Positions 1 through 9,600 of a DNA stretch of 23,813 bases are shown here, in pieces. Position numbers and translations under genes: made by a program. Origin of the DNA: a virus; the IMG/VR virus record IMGVR_UViG_3300006868_000112, positions 1 to 23,813 of that record; one strand, 5' to 3'. The notes beneath the pieces are model-generated. The model saw nothing but the letters and a program-made list of their open reading frames with translations, had not been told where the DNA came from and made no database searches. Every line of letters begins with the position of its first letter. Positions within the stretch are counted from its first letter, which is position 1.

Positions 1-1116
1 GTTCACTTGTTTGAAAGACCCTCCACCAAAGGCGAGCCTGTTTGCTTGCGAAGTCCCGTCTGGCGCTGTGCCGTGGTCGTCAGTCACCGTAAAACCGCCC
101 GAGGTGATGAAGTAGCCAGCCCCAGTCCCCCCCACGTTGTCAGTGGAAGTCATCAAGTTCGTCCGCTCCTCCTCGACCAGTAGACCCAGCGGGTTGCCGG
201 AGGCGTCAAACTCGACGCGGGGGACTTGGGCTGGGCTGGCCGTGCTGGAGACGTACTGGCTCGGCGACCCCGCGACCTCAAACTGTGCGCCGGAGATTGT
301 CACTGCGCCAGTGCCAGCACTGTCGTAACTGCCGCTCGCAGTAACGAAACTCGTGCCCACATCTACGAAAAACTGATATTTGTAACTTGTGTAGGCTGGA
401 TCACCCACCGTTATGCTGAAACGCCACCAATCACCAAAATCCTCGCGGGTCGCCTCAAGTATAGGAGGTTGCGTTGAATTTTTGTCGATCAAGCTGTAAC
501 TACCGTCTTGTGGCTTGATTTGCAGGTCAAGAACGCCAGCGGGGCTTGTTCCTCCAGTATTCAAACGCAGGAGACAGACCTGATCTGTGATTGTGTTCGA
601 TTGTTTTTTGATGAAAAGGCTCGCAGTGAACACGAGGTTACTAACGTTAGAGACCGTGCATTCAATACGTGAAAACGCGGTACTCGTGTCGTCCTTTATC
701 GTCGTAGCGCTCGTCCCGCCAAACGGGTCCGCCTGTCCAGTCGTGAGAAACGGGCTAGAGACATGAGTCCATCCCGCCGCCGTGGAGAAATCGGTGGAAT
801 GAGGCACGAGGTTCTCCACGTACCCGTTAATGAGCTTGCCGTGTGGCCCCATATATTTCGACTGCACGGTCCCCGTCTTGCCCTGCGACACGATCTCGGT
901 CGCGAGCTGGTCGCCGTTGGCTTTCGGCGCAGTCGGGCTTGTCGATGTCCGCCGGAAACTGCTGAGTTGACCGTCGAAGCTCAGGTCGAGGCTTGGAGCT
1001 TCGAAAGCGTTGTCCGCGCTGAGACCGCCGAGGTTTGACACGCCGGGACGCGGTGAGCCGCTAGGCAACGGGTCCGCCCCGATGATGCCGCCGATGTATT
1101 TGTTTTTGCGACTCAT
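1..1116 (-). CDS. Modular fibre / receptor-binding-like protein (3' end outside window)
   Basis: An ATG at 1116 opens a frame without a stop for all 372 codons to the left edge. It begins M-S-R-K-N-K-Y-I-G-G-I-I-G-A-D-P, a short N-terminal pattern typical of phage fibre-attached proteins. Two related segments follow: one at about 98-140 (Y-V-E-N-L-V-P-H-S-T-D-F ... T-T-G-Q-A-D-P-F-G-G-T-S-A-T-T-I) and one at about 314-368 (L-L-V-E-E-E-R-T-N-L-M-T-S-T-D ... D-G-T-S-Q-A-N-R-L-A-F). Between them W-W-R-F-S-I-T-V and V-T-I-S-G-A-Q-F-E-V-A-G-S-P-S-Q-Y look like beta-sandwich, carbohydrate-binding-type strands. The E-E-x-R-T-N-L pattern is widespread in phage tail proteins. Leucine codon choice differs sharply from the capsid gene (11 of 24 are CTC). 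The Shine-Dalgarno is weak. Host recognition is inferred. Confidence 0.85.
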   Translation of the reverse strand, partial: MSRKNKYIGGIIGADPLPSGSPRPGVSNLGGLSADNAFEAPSLDLSFDGQLSSFRRTSTSPTAPKANGDQLATEIVSQGKTGTVQSKYMGPHGKLINGYVENLVPHSTDFSTAAGWTHVSSPFLTTGQADPFGGTSATTIKDDTSTAFSRIECTVSNVSNLVFTASLFIKKQSNTITDQVCLLRLNTGGTSPAGVLDLQIKPQDGSYSLIDKNSTQPPILEATREDFGDWWRFSITVGDPAYTSYKYQFFVDVGTSFVTASGSYDSAGTGAVTISGAQFEVAGSPSQYVSSTASPAQVPRVEFDASGNPLGLLVEEERTNLMTSTDNVGGTGAGYFITSGGFTVTDDHGTAPDGTSQANRLAFGGGSFKQVN

Positions 1117-1120
1117 GGGC

Positions 1121-1465
1121 TTACGTCACGTCAATCAGTTCGTAAGACACAACGGCTGTCACTGCGGATGTCGCGGTAACTTTGATTGTTTCGTTATTGT
1201 TGACGTACATGGGCGATGAAAGCACGTCCAAGCTGGCTTTAGCCGGGATGCTGACGTTGTTAACAAACGTGAACCCGGTAGTTCCGTCATGAAACTGCAC
1301 GTCCACTTCTGCTGCCGCCGATGTGCTGTCGTTAGCAAGCAAGATAGCGTTGACTTTGTAGGTGTGGTTCGCGTTAGTAACCGCAACGATGTTGCTTTCA
1401 GTTGTGATTGTAGCAGTGCCTTCAGTCTTGCCCTGTAGGTCTGTAACAGCGGTAATGTTAGGCAT
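1121..1465 (-). CDS. Small beta-rich virion/fibre-associated protein
   Basis: The 114-residue product begins M-P-N-I-T-A-V-T-D-L-Q-G-K-T-E-G and alternates short hydrophobic strands with Thr/Asn/Val-rich turns, ending V-S-Y-E-L-I-D-V-T. I recognise this layout (start, T-Y-K-V-N-A-I-L-L-A-N, S-I-P-A-K-A-S-L-D-V-L and Y-V-N-N-N-E-T-I-K-V-T-A) as a small beta-sandwich family found near fibre and structural genes in marine phages, including T4-like cyanophages. Its function is not established to my knowledge; a decoration or fibre-adaptor role is inference. ATG at 1465 has AGGAA about 7 bases upstream. It lies 13 bases after the tail fibre stop and 4 bases before the next gene. No signal peptide, membrane segment or cysteine is seen. 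Confidence 0.8.
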   Translation of the reverse strand: MPNITAVTDLQGKTEGTATITTESNIVAVTNANHTYKVNAILLANDSTSAAAEVDVQFHDGTTGFTFVNNVSIPAKASLDVLSSPMYVNNNETIKVTATSAVTAVVSYELIDVT

Positions 1466-1478
1466 GGGTCTGTTCCTT

Positions 1479-3065
1479 TTAGAATACGATGCTCATTGCG
1501 ATGGCAAAGCCGGATGCGGCCTTGTCGTCTTGCAGCGCCTTGCCTTGGGCTGCGCTGAGCGGTGCGGTCGTGCTAGTGCTGGTGAGGTTGTCTACAACGT
1601 CGCCCGGTTGCAGGGCTGCGTCGGCTGTCGTGCCTTGCGCTGCCGTGGCAAAGTCGGTCGTCGCCGCTGCTGCTGCGGTGCCGAGGCCCGACACGTCCCC
1701 GGCTGCAATAGCCAGTGTTGACTTTACGGTGCTTGGATTGACGTTCACCCACTGCGCCGGGTTGCTGTTGTCGCGCATTAGGAAGTCTTGGTAGGACGGG
1801 CCTGTTGCAAAGGTAACGTCACCAGTTGCGCCCAGCGTAGCCGCTGCGTTGACTTGCACGCTGTTGTTCAGTGTCACCCAAACGGTATTGCCAGCGTCGT
1901 AGAACTTCAGATTGTTTGACGTGGTGTTGTAGTACAGGTCGCCATCGGTCAGCGGATCGCCGTTACCGTCCGCACTCGGGTCCGCGCTGTACGCACCAAG
2001 GTACGTCCGGTTAAAGGCTTGAAGCGCCGCCTCTGCCGCTGCCGCGTTCGTTGCCGCGTTCTGCAAGGCGGTCAGGTTTGCCGCTTGCGTCAGGGTCGTG
2101 ATGTTACTGTCTTGCGCGGCCAACGTGTTCACGTTTGCGATAGACCCAGCCACGGTGCCGATTGTGTCTGAGCCGCTAAGGTCTGCGGCGACAACACCGA
2201 TGTCAGCTTCGTCAGCGTTCACGGCTGTCACGTCGGCTGAAATGCTCGACACGTTCGAAACAGCAGCGTTGATGCCTGCCACTGTTGTCACATCGCTGGC
2301 GATTCCGGCCACGGTGCCGATTGTGTCTGACCCGCTCAGGTCCGTCGCGACAACGCCAATGTCAACCTCGTCGGCTGCTACAGCGTTCACGTTGGCGATT
2401 GAGCCGCCCACCGTGTTCACGTTTGCGATAGAGCCAGCCACGGTGCCAATCGTGTCAGAGCCACTAAGGTTTGCCGACACTACCCCGATGTCTGCTTGGT
2501 CTGCCACAACAGCCGTTACGTCTGCCGCAATGCCTGCCACGGTCGTAATGTCAGGCCCAATGCCGCTGTCCACGTCTACCTTGCGGATTGCGTCGTTGTC
2601 GGCTGTCGGCTGCGCGAGGTTCGTAATGCGCAGGTTCGTTGCGTCCCACGCCGTTTGCGTAATGTTCTTGCCCAGGGCAGTCGTAGTGTTTTGCCCGAAT
2701 TCCTCAAGCGCGTAGTTAATTTGCGAGATCAGCGCGTTAATGTCTTCCGCACGCAGTGATGCGCCATCTTGGAACACAGTGATAAGCGTTGATATGTCCG
2801 TAACGCGGCTGATCGTAACAGTGTAACCGGATGCTAAAGCGGTGCCGCCATCTACGTTGTTGATCGTCCCGTATGCGACGACGCGAATTTGAAAGGTTGC
2901 GTCTGGTTTCTGAATCGCTACGTCGTAGTCCGCCGTGTTCGATAACTCATTTCCTACGCTATCGAATACAGTTACGCGTACGTCGCTCTCCCGCAGGAAA
3001 GGAAACGTGATGTTAAAGTCGCGCACGCTTCCGTCTGTGCTGTAAGTGTTTGGCGTATAGGCCAT
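1479..3065 (-). CDS. Tail fibre protein with T7 gp17-type N terminus
   Basis: This 528-residue fibre binds the host surface. Residues 1-165 are the T7 tail-fibre attachment domain: Y-S-T-D-G-S-V-R-D-F-N-I-T-F-P-F-L at 8-24 and the hallmark F-Q-D-G-A-S-L-R-A-E-D-I-N-A-L at 98-112. Residues 172-312 carry three copies of an A-D-I-G-V-V ... L-S-G-S-D-T-I-G-T-V-A-G unit in a Val/Asp/Ala-rich stretch, probably a shaft. A short module with D-G-D-L-Y-Y-N-T-T-S-N-N-L-K-F-Y (375-390) is common in phage fibres, and S-T-T-A-P-L-S-A-A-Q-G-K-A-L-Q-D lies at 498-513. No chaperone or large C-terminal receptor domain is present, so the tip may be carried by the following genes. It starts at ATG one base after the gp16-like stop. 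Confidence 0.92.
   Translation of the reverse strand: MAYTPNTYSTDGSVRDFNITFPFLRESDVRVTVFDSVGNELSNTADYDVAIQKPDATFQIRVVAYGTINNVDGGTALASGYTVTISRVTDISTLITVFQDGASLRAEDINALISQINYALEEFGQNTTTALGKNITQTAWDATNLRITNLAQPTADNDAIRKVDVDSGIGPDITTVAGIAADVTAVVADQADIGVVSANLSGSDTIGTVAGSIANVNTVGGSIANVNAVAADEVDIGVVATDLSGSDTIGTVAGIASDVTTVAGINAAVSNVSSISADVTAVNADEADIGVVAADLSGSDTIGTVAGSIANVNTLAAQDSNITTLTQAANLTALQNAATNAAAAEAALQAFNRTYLGAYSADPSADGNGDPLTDGDLYYNTTSNNLKFYDAGNTVWVTLNNSVQVNAAATLGATGDVTFATGPSYQDFLMRDNSNPAQWVNVNPSTVKSTLAIAAGDVSGLGTAAAAATTDFATAAQGTTADAALQPGDVVDNLTSTSTTAPLSAAQGKALQDDKAASGFAIAMSIVF
2130..2552 (-). repeat. Internal repeats in the tail fibre shaft
   Basis: Three related units of about 66 bases begin at 2152, 2311 and 2440 (plus-strand coordinates; spacings 159 and 129). 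Each starts acggtgcc on the plus strand and encodes A/V-D-I-G-V-V-x3-L-S-G-S-D-T-I-G-T-V. The DNA copies differ mostly at third codon positions, so the repeat is kept at protein level. Shorter S-I-A-N-V-N-T/A-V units lie between them. Confidence 0.85.
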
Positions 3066-3066
3066 G

Positions 3067-6000
3067 TTACTGTTCCTCTGCTGGTGTCATGGCATTAGGG
3101 CCAAAAGACGGTGCCTCACCTGCCACTACAGCGGATGCTGAATTGGTAAATGGCACCACGTATGGAAGCTGGCTCGCACCCATAGTTATATAACGCATGA
3201 GCTGCGTAGTCGAATACTCTGTCGGGTCGCCAGTCATAAGGCGCTTGACGCCTTGCATGCTGTCTAACAGCCCCGTTACGGCTTGCAGGGTAGGGGCCGT
3301 GGGAATGGCACCACGACTAAGCTGCGTGTCTTGCCCAGCGTTGCTCATGATTTGCAACATTGGTGCAACGAATGTCATAGGTGCGGCCATCGCTGGAATG
3401 TAGCTAATGCTCATCTGCGCGACACGTGCCGGGTGCAAACCTTTTTCAAACCGCTCGCGTCGTTTGGTTTCACTCATTCCTGCCGTGCTGACGTACAGCT
3501 TGCTTAGGTACATCATCATGCTCGCCCCCAAGCCCCCGTACAGAATCAGCCGCGCTTTCTTTGCGTTGCCACTGCGCACCCTGGCGTTCAACGGTACAGC
3601 TTGCTTCTCAAACGCGTTCAAGCTGTACGTCATAAACTGCGTAAAGTATTTCATCAGGCCACCTTGCAGCATCGCCGGGGACATACCCATGCTGCTTTCT
3701 TGCACAAGCCTGTGCGCAAACTCGTTGAGTCGTAGCTCAAGGTCGTCGGCTAGCATGGACGCTTCGTCGCTCACGTCGTGCCAAAGGTCAGTCCGCAGGC
3801 TGCGCACGGTGCCTGTGTCTGCGTCTACCTCTGCGAACCGCTTGATAAGATCGTACGCTAAGTCCCGGCGTGGTCCGTCGGGCAAGTTCATAATGACGCC
3901 AAGGTCATATTCATCAAACGGATTGTTCTTGCCGTTAGCGCTTTTGAACAGGTTAGCAACGCTGCGCCTATACGTTAACGCACGCATTAACATAGTGATA
4001 GGCTTCAATAAGTTCAGCGCCATGCTTAACTCTCGCGCCCTACCTGTCATGTTGTAAAACTGCGCAGCTTTTGTCTGACCTTCCGCACGCATGTTTAGAT
4101 CAGGGCGGTCAAAGCGGAACAGCGAGTTAGTGGGGTCAATCCCAGCCACGAACACCATGTCTTCCGCTGTCTGCGTGTCAAACTTTCCAGTTTTGTTTGC
4201 GCGTTTAAGATCGCTAAGCACACTGAAGTTTTCGTTCCAGAACTTCGCATTGCCTAACCCTACCGTTGAAGCTACCTGCACAAACTCAGGAATCTGCGCG
4301 AACATCACTTGAGGCAGGAACACTGCGGTCGTCAGGTTGCGTGCACCGTTGGTGATTTGTCCGAATGCAGAATCGAAGCCTGCTACTTGGCTGCGCGTTA
4401 CGGGGTCAACGTCAATCATTTCGTCGTACGCCCGGTTCGGGTTGCGCCCTGCCGCAGTCATCAAGTCAAAGATGCCGCGATTAACACGATGCTTCTCACG
4501 CTGGATTGTCTTAGCGCTCGTCCCGCGCTTCTTTGCCTTTTCCTTATAGTCCTCAAACTGCTTGCGCATTCGCCGCACTTTGGTTGCTACGGTGTCGTCT
4601 TCTTTTAGAATGCCGCGCTTGCCCAGCACGCTTAGTCTGTTCGCACCCCAACGGGCAGAGTTAGCCAGGTTCAGCGCGTCACTTACGATCAGGTCTTCAA
4701 AGCTAATCCGGTCGCCTTTGCTGATACGACTGCTGCCCAGCGTTTCGTCTAAGCTTGCTGACAATCGCGTCACGTCGGCGTTGCTAAACCCAAGCTCACG
4801 CAATGACATACTGAACGTGTCGTCTAGCCCTAGCTTGCTGTTTAAAAAGTCTGCGTCTGGCCGTTTGCTGTTTGGACGCTGCTTGCGCACTAGAATGTTT
4901 GTGACAAGCTCTGCCATTTCTGCGGCTTCAACGTCGGTTGCGTCAGACTTGAACTCCCGCAGCAACGCCTCAACAATTTCTTCCTCTAGGTCGTCGCTCG
5001 TGAAGTAATCAATCCGACCTTCCCGTGCGTTGCGTACCCGGTCCACAACGTTGTCGTAGTATGCGCGCCCAAGGCGGTTCATGTACGTCTGAGCCTTGGC
5101 CGTAATCTCTGCGTCGTAGTTCTTGAGAATAAAGTCTGTCTTGAACTCAATCGTTGCGCCATCCCCGAAATCGTCAATGCGCACGCCATCAAGTTTAACG
5201 TCACCCAGCGCAACCTTGCGCGCCAAGTATTCTTTGGGCAGTCCTTGCTTTGCCACGATTGCGCCTGTGATAAGCTTGTGCATCTTTTCGCGCTCAAGCA
5301 GGTCATCAAGTAGCATTATGTTGCGATGACTGAACGCCCGTTTGTTGTACGTTTGGCCGTTTAGTTCGGTGAGAATGTCACTTTGGTAGATGTTACTCTC
5401 CACCATCTGTGCGCGTTTTTTCTCGTAGAATTTGTCTAAGTGGTCAGCCGCCTCGTCAATCTGTGGCTTAAGCTTGGCAAACACTTCGGGTTCCATCCGC
5501 AAGTCATCGGCTGTGATTTCTTTGCCCAAGTTACGGAATCGACGCGTGCGCTCAATTGCTACGAGGAAGTCACCTTCGTCTATCCCTGTGTCCGTCAGCG
5601 CGTCCGCCATGCTTTGCCGCAGTTGCTCAAGGCCCAGCGCGTCTTCAGCGTCAAACAAGCGCACCTCTGCTTCAAACTCAGGTGCACCCGCACGAATAAC
5701 TCCGTCGTCAGTTTCTTGCAGAATGCCACCAAGCAACCGGGCAGTCTCACTGACCTCACCAAGCTTGCTCATCTGCGCGCTGCGCCGGGGGCTAAGCCAC
5801 TCGTAAACGTTGCCTAAGAAAGTGTCTTGGCCGAAGACGCGGACAGGTTGCGTTGCCGCATCCCCTGCGCTTGCGCTGTTAACAAGGCGCACAACAGAAC
5901 GCTCAGTTGAGTTAAGCGCTGCGACTGCCTCAAGGTTGCGCAGTTGCTTGCTCGTAGACGCTGCAATCATGCTGCTACCCACGCCGCCAAACAACCCGGT

Positions 6001-6624
6001 TGCCACAATGCTTGCCACGTCCATTTCGTTCTGACCGCTCAGCGCACTGCGACCTGGCTGCATGCCAAGCTCTACAGCAGCTTCAGCACCAAAGCCTGCC
6101 GTAAATGGCTTCCGCCCTATAAAAGACGTAGAGTTTGCAAGCCGCGCACCTTTCGACAATGCGCCTACCGTGCCACCTGTTGCAACGGCTACGCCCAAGT
6201 CAACGGGGTCCAGCAAGCCAGCGACAAGTGAAGCACCAACGCCAACCCCTTCCATTGTCTTGTCGCGCTTCGCAATGTACGCGCCTTGGTCCCGCACGTC
6301 TTGCTCAAACGTGGCGTACTTTCCGTTAGCAAGGAACCGAGTATCCCTGCGCAACTCATTGAATTGCGTTGGGCTAAGATTAAGGTCTCTCGCTACGCTT
6401 GCCGCTAAGTTGTACAGTTCGTCTGTTTCTTCGGCTGGCTGTGCGAAAGGGTTAGCGCGTTGGGCAATCAAGCGCTGCGTGAAGTTTTGCTCGCGTGCGT
6501 GATTAAGGTTCAAGGCGCGCACGACGTTTGCCGTGGTGCCGTACTGCATAGACCTAGCAACCCCACCTACGAAACCCTGTTCGTTGGTCTGGTCTTTGTA
6601 CCCGTACTGACTAACCCACGTCAT
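3067..6624 (-). CDS. gp16-like internal virion (ejection channel) protein
   Basis: This 1185-residue protein follows the gp15-like gene and ends one base before the tail fibre gene, as T7 gp16 (1318) does before gp17. Apolar Gly/Ala-rich segments at about 126-160 and 205-225, and C-terminal hydrophobic stretches at 1026-1045 and 1070-1090, fit a protein that crosses the inner membrane to form the DNA translocation channel. The middle is charged and helical. The N terminus M-T-W-V-S-Q-Y-G-Y shows no transglycosylase motif (no E-S-x-x-x-P type active site), unlike T7 gp16, whose N-terminal domain is a murein transglycosylase. The start ATG overlaps the previous stop (ATGA). Role is inferred mainly from order, length and membrane segments. 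Confidence 0.82.
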   Translation of the reverse strand: MTWVSQYGYKDQTNEQGFVGGVARSMQYGTTANVVRALNLNHAREQNFTQRLIAQRANPFAQPAEETDELYNLAASVARDLNLSPTQFNELRRDTRFLANGKYATFEQDVRDQGAYIAKRDKTMEGVGVGASLVAGLLDPVDLGVAVATGGTVGALSKGARLANSTSFIGRKPFTAGFGAEAAVELGMQPGRSALSGQNEMDVASIVATGLFGGVGSSMIAASTSKQLRNLEAVAALNSTERSVVRLVNSASAGDAATQPVRVFGQDTFLGNVYEWLSPRRSAQMSKLGEVSETARLLGGILQETDDGVIRAGAPEFEAEVRLFDAEDALGLEQLRQSMADALTDTGIDEGDFLVAIERTRRFRNLGKEITADDLRMEPEVFAKLKPQIDEAADHLDKFYEKKRAQMVESNIYQSDILTELNGQTYNKRAFSHRNIMLLDDLLEREKMHKLITGAIVAKQGLPKEYLARKVALGDVKLDGVRIDDFGDGATIEFKTDFILKNYDAEITAKAQTYMNRLGRAYYDNVVDRVRNAREGRIDYFTSDDLEEEIVEALLREFKSDATDVEAAEMAELVTNILVRKQRPNSKRPDADFLNSKLGLDDTFSMSLRELGFSNADVTRLSASLDETLGSSRISKGDRISFEDLIVSDALNLANSARWGANRLSVLGKRGILKEDDTVATKVRRMRKQFEDYKEKAKKRGTSAKTIQREKHRVNRGIFDLMTAAGRNPNRAYDEMIDVDPVTRSQVAGFDSAFGQITNGARNLTTAVFLPQVMFAQIPEFVQVASTVGLGNAKFWNENFSVLSDLKRANKTGKFDTQTAEDMVFVAGIDPTNSLFRFDRPDLNMRAEGQTKAAQFYNMTGRARELSMALNLLKPITMLMRALTYRRSVANLFKSANGKNNPFDEYDLGVIMNLPDGPRRDLAYDLIKRFAEVDADTGTVRSLRTDLWHDVSDEASMLADDLELRLNEFAHRLVQESSMGMSPAMLQGGLMKYFTQFMTYSLNAFEKQAVPLNARVRSGNAKKARLILYGGLGASMMMYLSKLYVSTAGMSETKRRERFEKGLHPARVAQMSISYIPAMAAPMTFVAPMLQIMSNAGQDTQLSRGAIPTAPTLQAVTGLLDSMQGVKRLMTGDPTEYSTTQLMRYITMGASQLPYVVPFTNSASAVVAGEAPSFGPNAMTPAEEQ

Positions 6625-9600
6625 TGGCTAACCCTTTGCGCTTGCGTGTTGTGAATTGCTTCGTCAATCAACGCACGCGACACAGCAAACGCTGCGGTCT
6701 CACTGCCCATTGCGTACTGATACGAAAAGTCGATTGTGCTAATTTCGCCTGTTGCTTCGTCAGGCAAGGCGTCAAGCAGGACTTGTTCGGGAACCGTGTA
6801 GGCAATCATGGACCCGGTGTCGATTGAGCTTTCCATACCAATCCGCCGCGTCTGTGTAAGCTCACTGTTGAGAATGTTAGAACCCGTCAAGCTTACGACG
6901 CTTTGCGCGCCCAGCATCGGCTGCAAGTCTTTTGGGTCTAAGTCCACAACAAAGTCACGCCCGTCCGCTAGCTGCACGGTAGCCTGCAACCGCTGCGTAT
7001 AGTTTTTATCAAAGCTCTTAGTGTTGTTCAACAAGTACGCAGGCGCGCTGGTTCCGTCTTGTCCCATGATGTTGACGCGTGTGCTGCCAGCGTCCTCTAA
7101 GTCAAAGTGTGCAAACCCTTGAATGCCGGGTACACCTTCCTTGCCTTCAACTAAAACGTTGCGTGCAATGAAGCTTTTAGGCGACTCAGCGATGTAGGCA
7201 GACTGATTGCCAATAACTAGGCTGTCCAAAATGCCATTCATGGCGTCTTTGCGCCCTGCTTCCTCAAGTGGTCCGCGAAAGTTCTCAACAAAAACGCCAG
7301 CCACAATGCGCGCCACGTTCTTTTCGTAAACATCTTGCGTTCCAAAAACGCGTTCGTTGATGCCTGATAGCGCGTCACCGACTGGTGAAAGCATGTTGCG
7401 GTCTTTGTTAACCCACCGGGCAGATACATCAGTTAACAAGTTGTCGAACAACACGCCGCTTGAGTCTGCGATTGTAATGCTCTTGGTTTTAAGCGTCTTG
7501 TTCATCGCGTCGTTTGTTAGCTTAGCGATTTTCTGCTGTGTTTCCGCGCTGCGCCCAAACAGCCCAAGCTCTGCGGCTTGCGTAACAACTTCCAGCCGCA
7601 CTACGTCGGCAAGCTGCGGCTCTACGCCACCAATCTGCAAGTCCGTGATGAACTGCAAAGTATCTTGCCCAATGTTGTTCTGCACTATGGAGTCGATTGC
7701 GAGCGCGGCGTCTGCAAAAGTACCACCCTCTTGCTGTACCCGCATCGCGGCAAGTGCAGCCAACGGGTCGCCTTGGAACGTCTCAACAATGTCAACGTTT
7801 GCGCTCAGCGCAGACTCTACGATCAGGTTAAACTGGCCCATGTCCATGCGCCCAAGTTCATCCGGTTCGATGTTAAGCTGATCTAGCAGTTTCGCACCGT
7901 ATCCCGGCATGCCCCACGATTGCGCTTGCTCAAATACACCACGCAACATTCCGGCGTCTTCTTTTGCTAACGCTGCGTTTGCTTGCTCATTTAAAAGCTG
8001 ATTGCGTGCTGCTTTTTCCGCAGACAATTCGGTTTTAAAGACAGTGCGAAGCTTCCCGTCTTCTCCCTGTCTTAACACTTCGTACGGCGCTAGTGGTCCG
8101 TTGGCTGTCACAGCTTGTGTAAAACGTTCCGCGTTAAAAGTTTCCTTAAGTGCTTTTTCTTGATAGTCGCCTACAGTTTCTAGAACGTCTGCTGCATCTT
8201 GGAACAAGGTGTTACCCCCGTTGCCCGTCTGAATTTTGCCAAACAAATCGGTAACGGCTTTGCTACTCATTATTTCTTGCAAAGTGCCTAGCTTCTGCGT
8301 GAAATCATTTAGCTGAGCGCCATTAAGCTCAGTAGATTCTGAAAGCGCGCTGTAAGACTCCAAGTCGCCAAGCAAATCTAATGTAAACTTTTTGATGTCG
8401 ATTGGCCGTTGCCGCAACAGTGCCTCAGCTTTTGTCTCACCTCGTTTGTCTGCGCTTTGCACCTCCACTTGCACTGCGTTGATAGCGTAATTGTCACTAT
8501 TTTCTCTTGCAGTAGCTCTAAGCTTTTCTGTGAACGTACCCCACGCTTTCAGTTTTGCAAGATCACCGTTTTCTAAATGCGTTTCAATCTCTTCAATGCT
8601 TAAACCGCTTTCGCTAGATATTAACGCTTTGAACACTTCCACTGGCTCGCCGTGTCTAGCAATCAGTTGGTTCATTTCGCTGCCGCTTAAGTCTTCGATA
8701 AACGGAATGATTTTAGTTTGTTCAGCGTACTCGTAGTTAAGCTTGATTTCGTTTTTGGCGTCTTGGAACGCTGCGTTGAGCATGCTGGACTGCACGTTGT
8801 CGAACGCTTTGTAAAACCGTTGGTAGGCGCGCTGCACGTGGGGCAGGTTACGGAACGACTGTTCGTCAATCTTGCCGCCCGTGTTGCTTTCGATGATGTT
8901 GCGATACATGTTCAACTCAGCGCGAAGTTGTGCGCCTGCGGCTTGCACTGCGTCCACCGCTGCGCTTGCTGAACCGTCTTCGGCAAACCACTCAGCGTAG
9001 TCAGCGCCTAGCTGTGTCTGAAGCGCTGCGGCAACCGCGTCATCTGTGAAGCCAACGGTCATAGCGTCTCCGCTCTCGCCGCCGTTCACTGCCACGCCGT
9101 AACCTTCCAGCGCTTGCACGGCTACGTTTCCGCTAGGGTCAGAACCGTCCATTGCCAACGGGCGCGCACCGTCGTCTGCGGCAATGTTAATCTTGTTCCC
9201 TGGTAGCCCCTCTTGCCGCATTGCTTGCAGGTTAGGGATAAGTGTATCCAACGCAAACTGCCGTTCCGTGATGATGTTACCATCTACGTTCATCACTGCA
9301 CCTTCGCGCCCTTCCTCGTGCGGAGCCATGATTACCGCCCCGTCGATTGCACCGAGCGTGCGCATCAGCAGGTTTGCGTACCGCTTTTGGAACTCGGGCA
9401 GCATAAAGATTTGCACGGCCATCGGGTCTTCGGCAAAGAATGGCTCAGTGTGAATCGTGTTGCTAAGCCCACGGTTGCCCCCGCCGCTTACTTGTATGCC
9501 GTTGCCTTGGCTCAGCGTGTAACCTTCATACCCAAATTCTTGGAAAAGTTTCTGCACACCGTCCACGTACGCCTTGGCTTGCTTTGTCTGCTGCGGCGTA

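Noticed and set aside
2098-2715. Plus-strand 205-codon frame with a regular Thr/Ala/Pro repeat
   Set aside because: The regularity mirrors the tail fibre repeats on the minus strand; the frame is a by-product of that repeat.
3407-4057. Plus-strand 216-codon frame opposite the gp16-like gene
   Set aside because: It lies wholly antisense to a confident gene, is Ser/Arg/Leu-rich without domain pattern, and no other plus-strand gene exists to form an operon.
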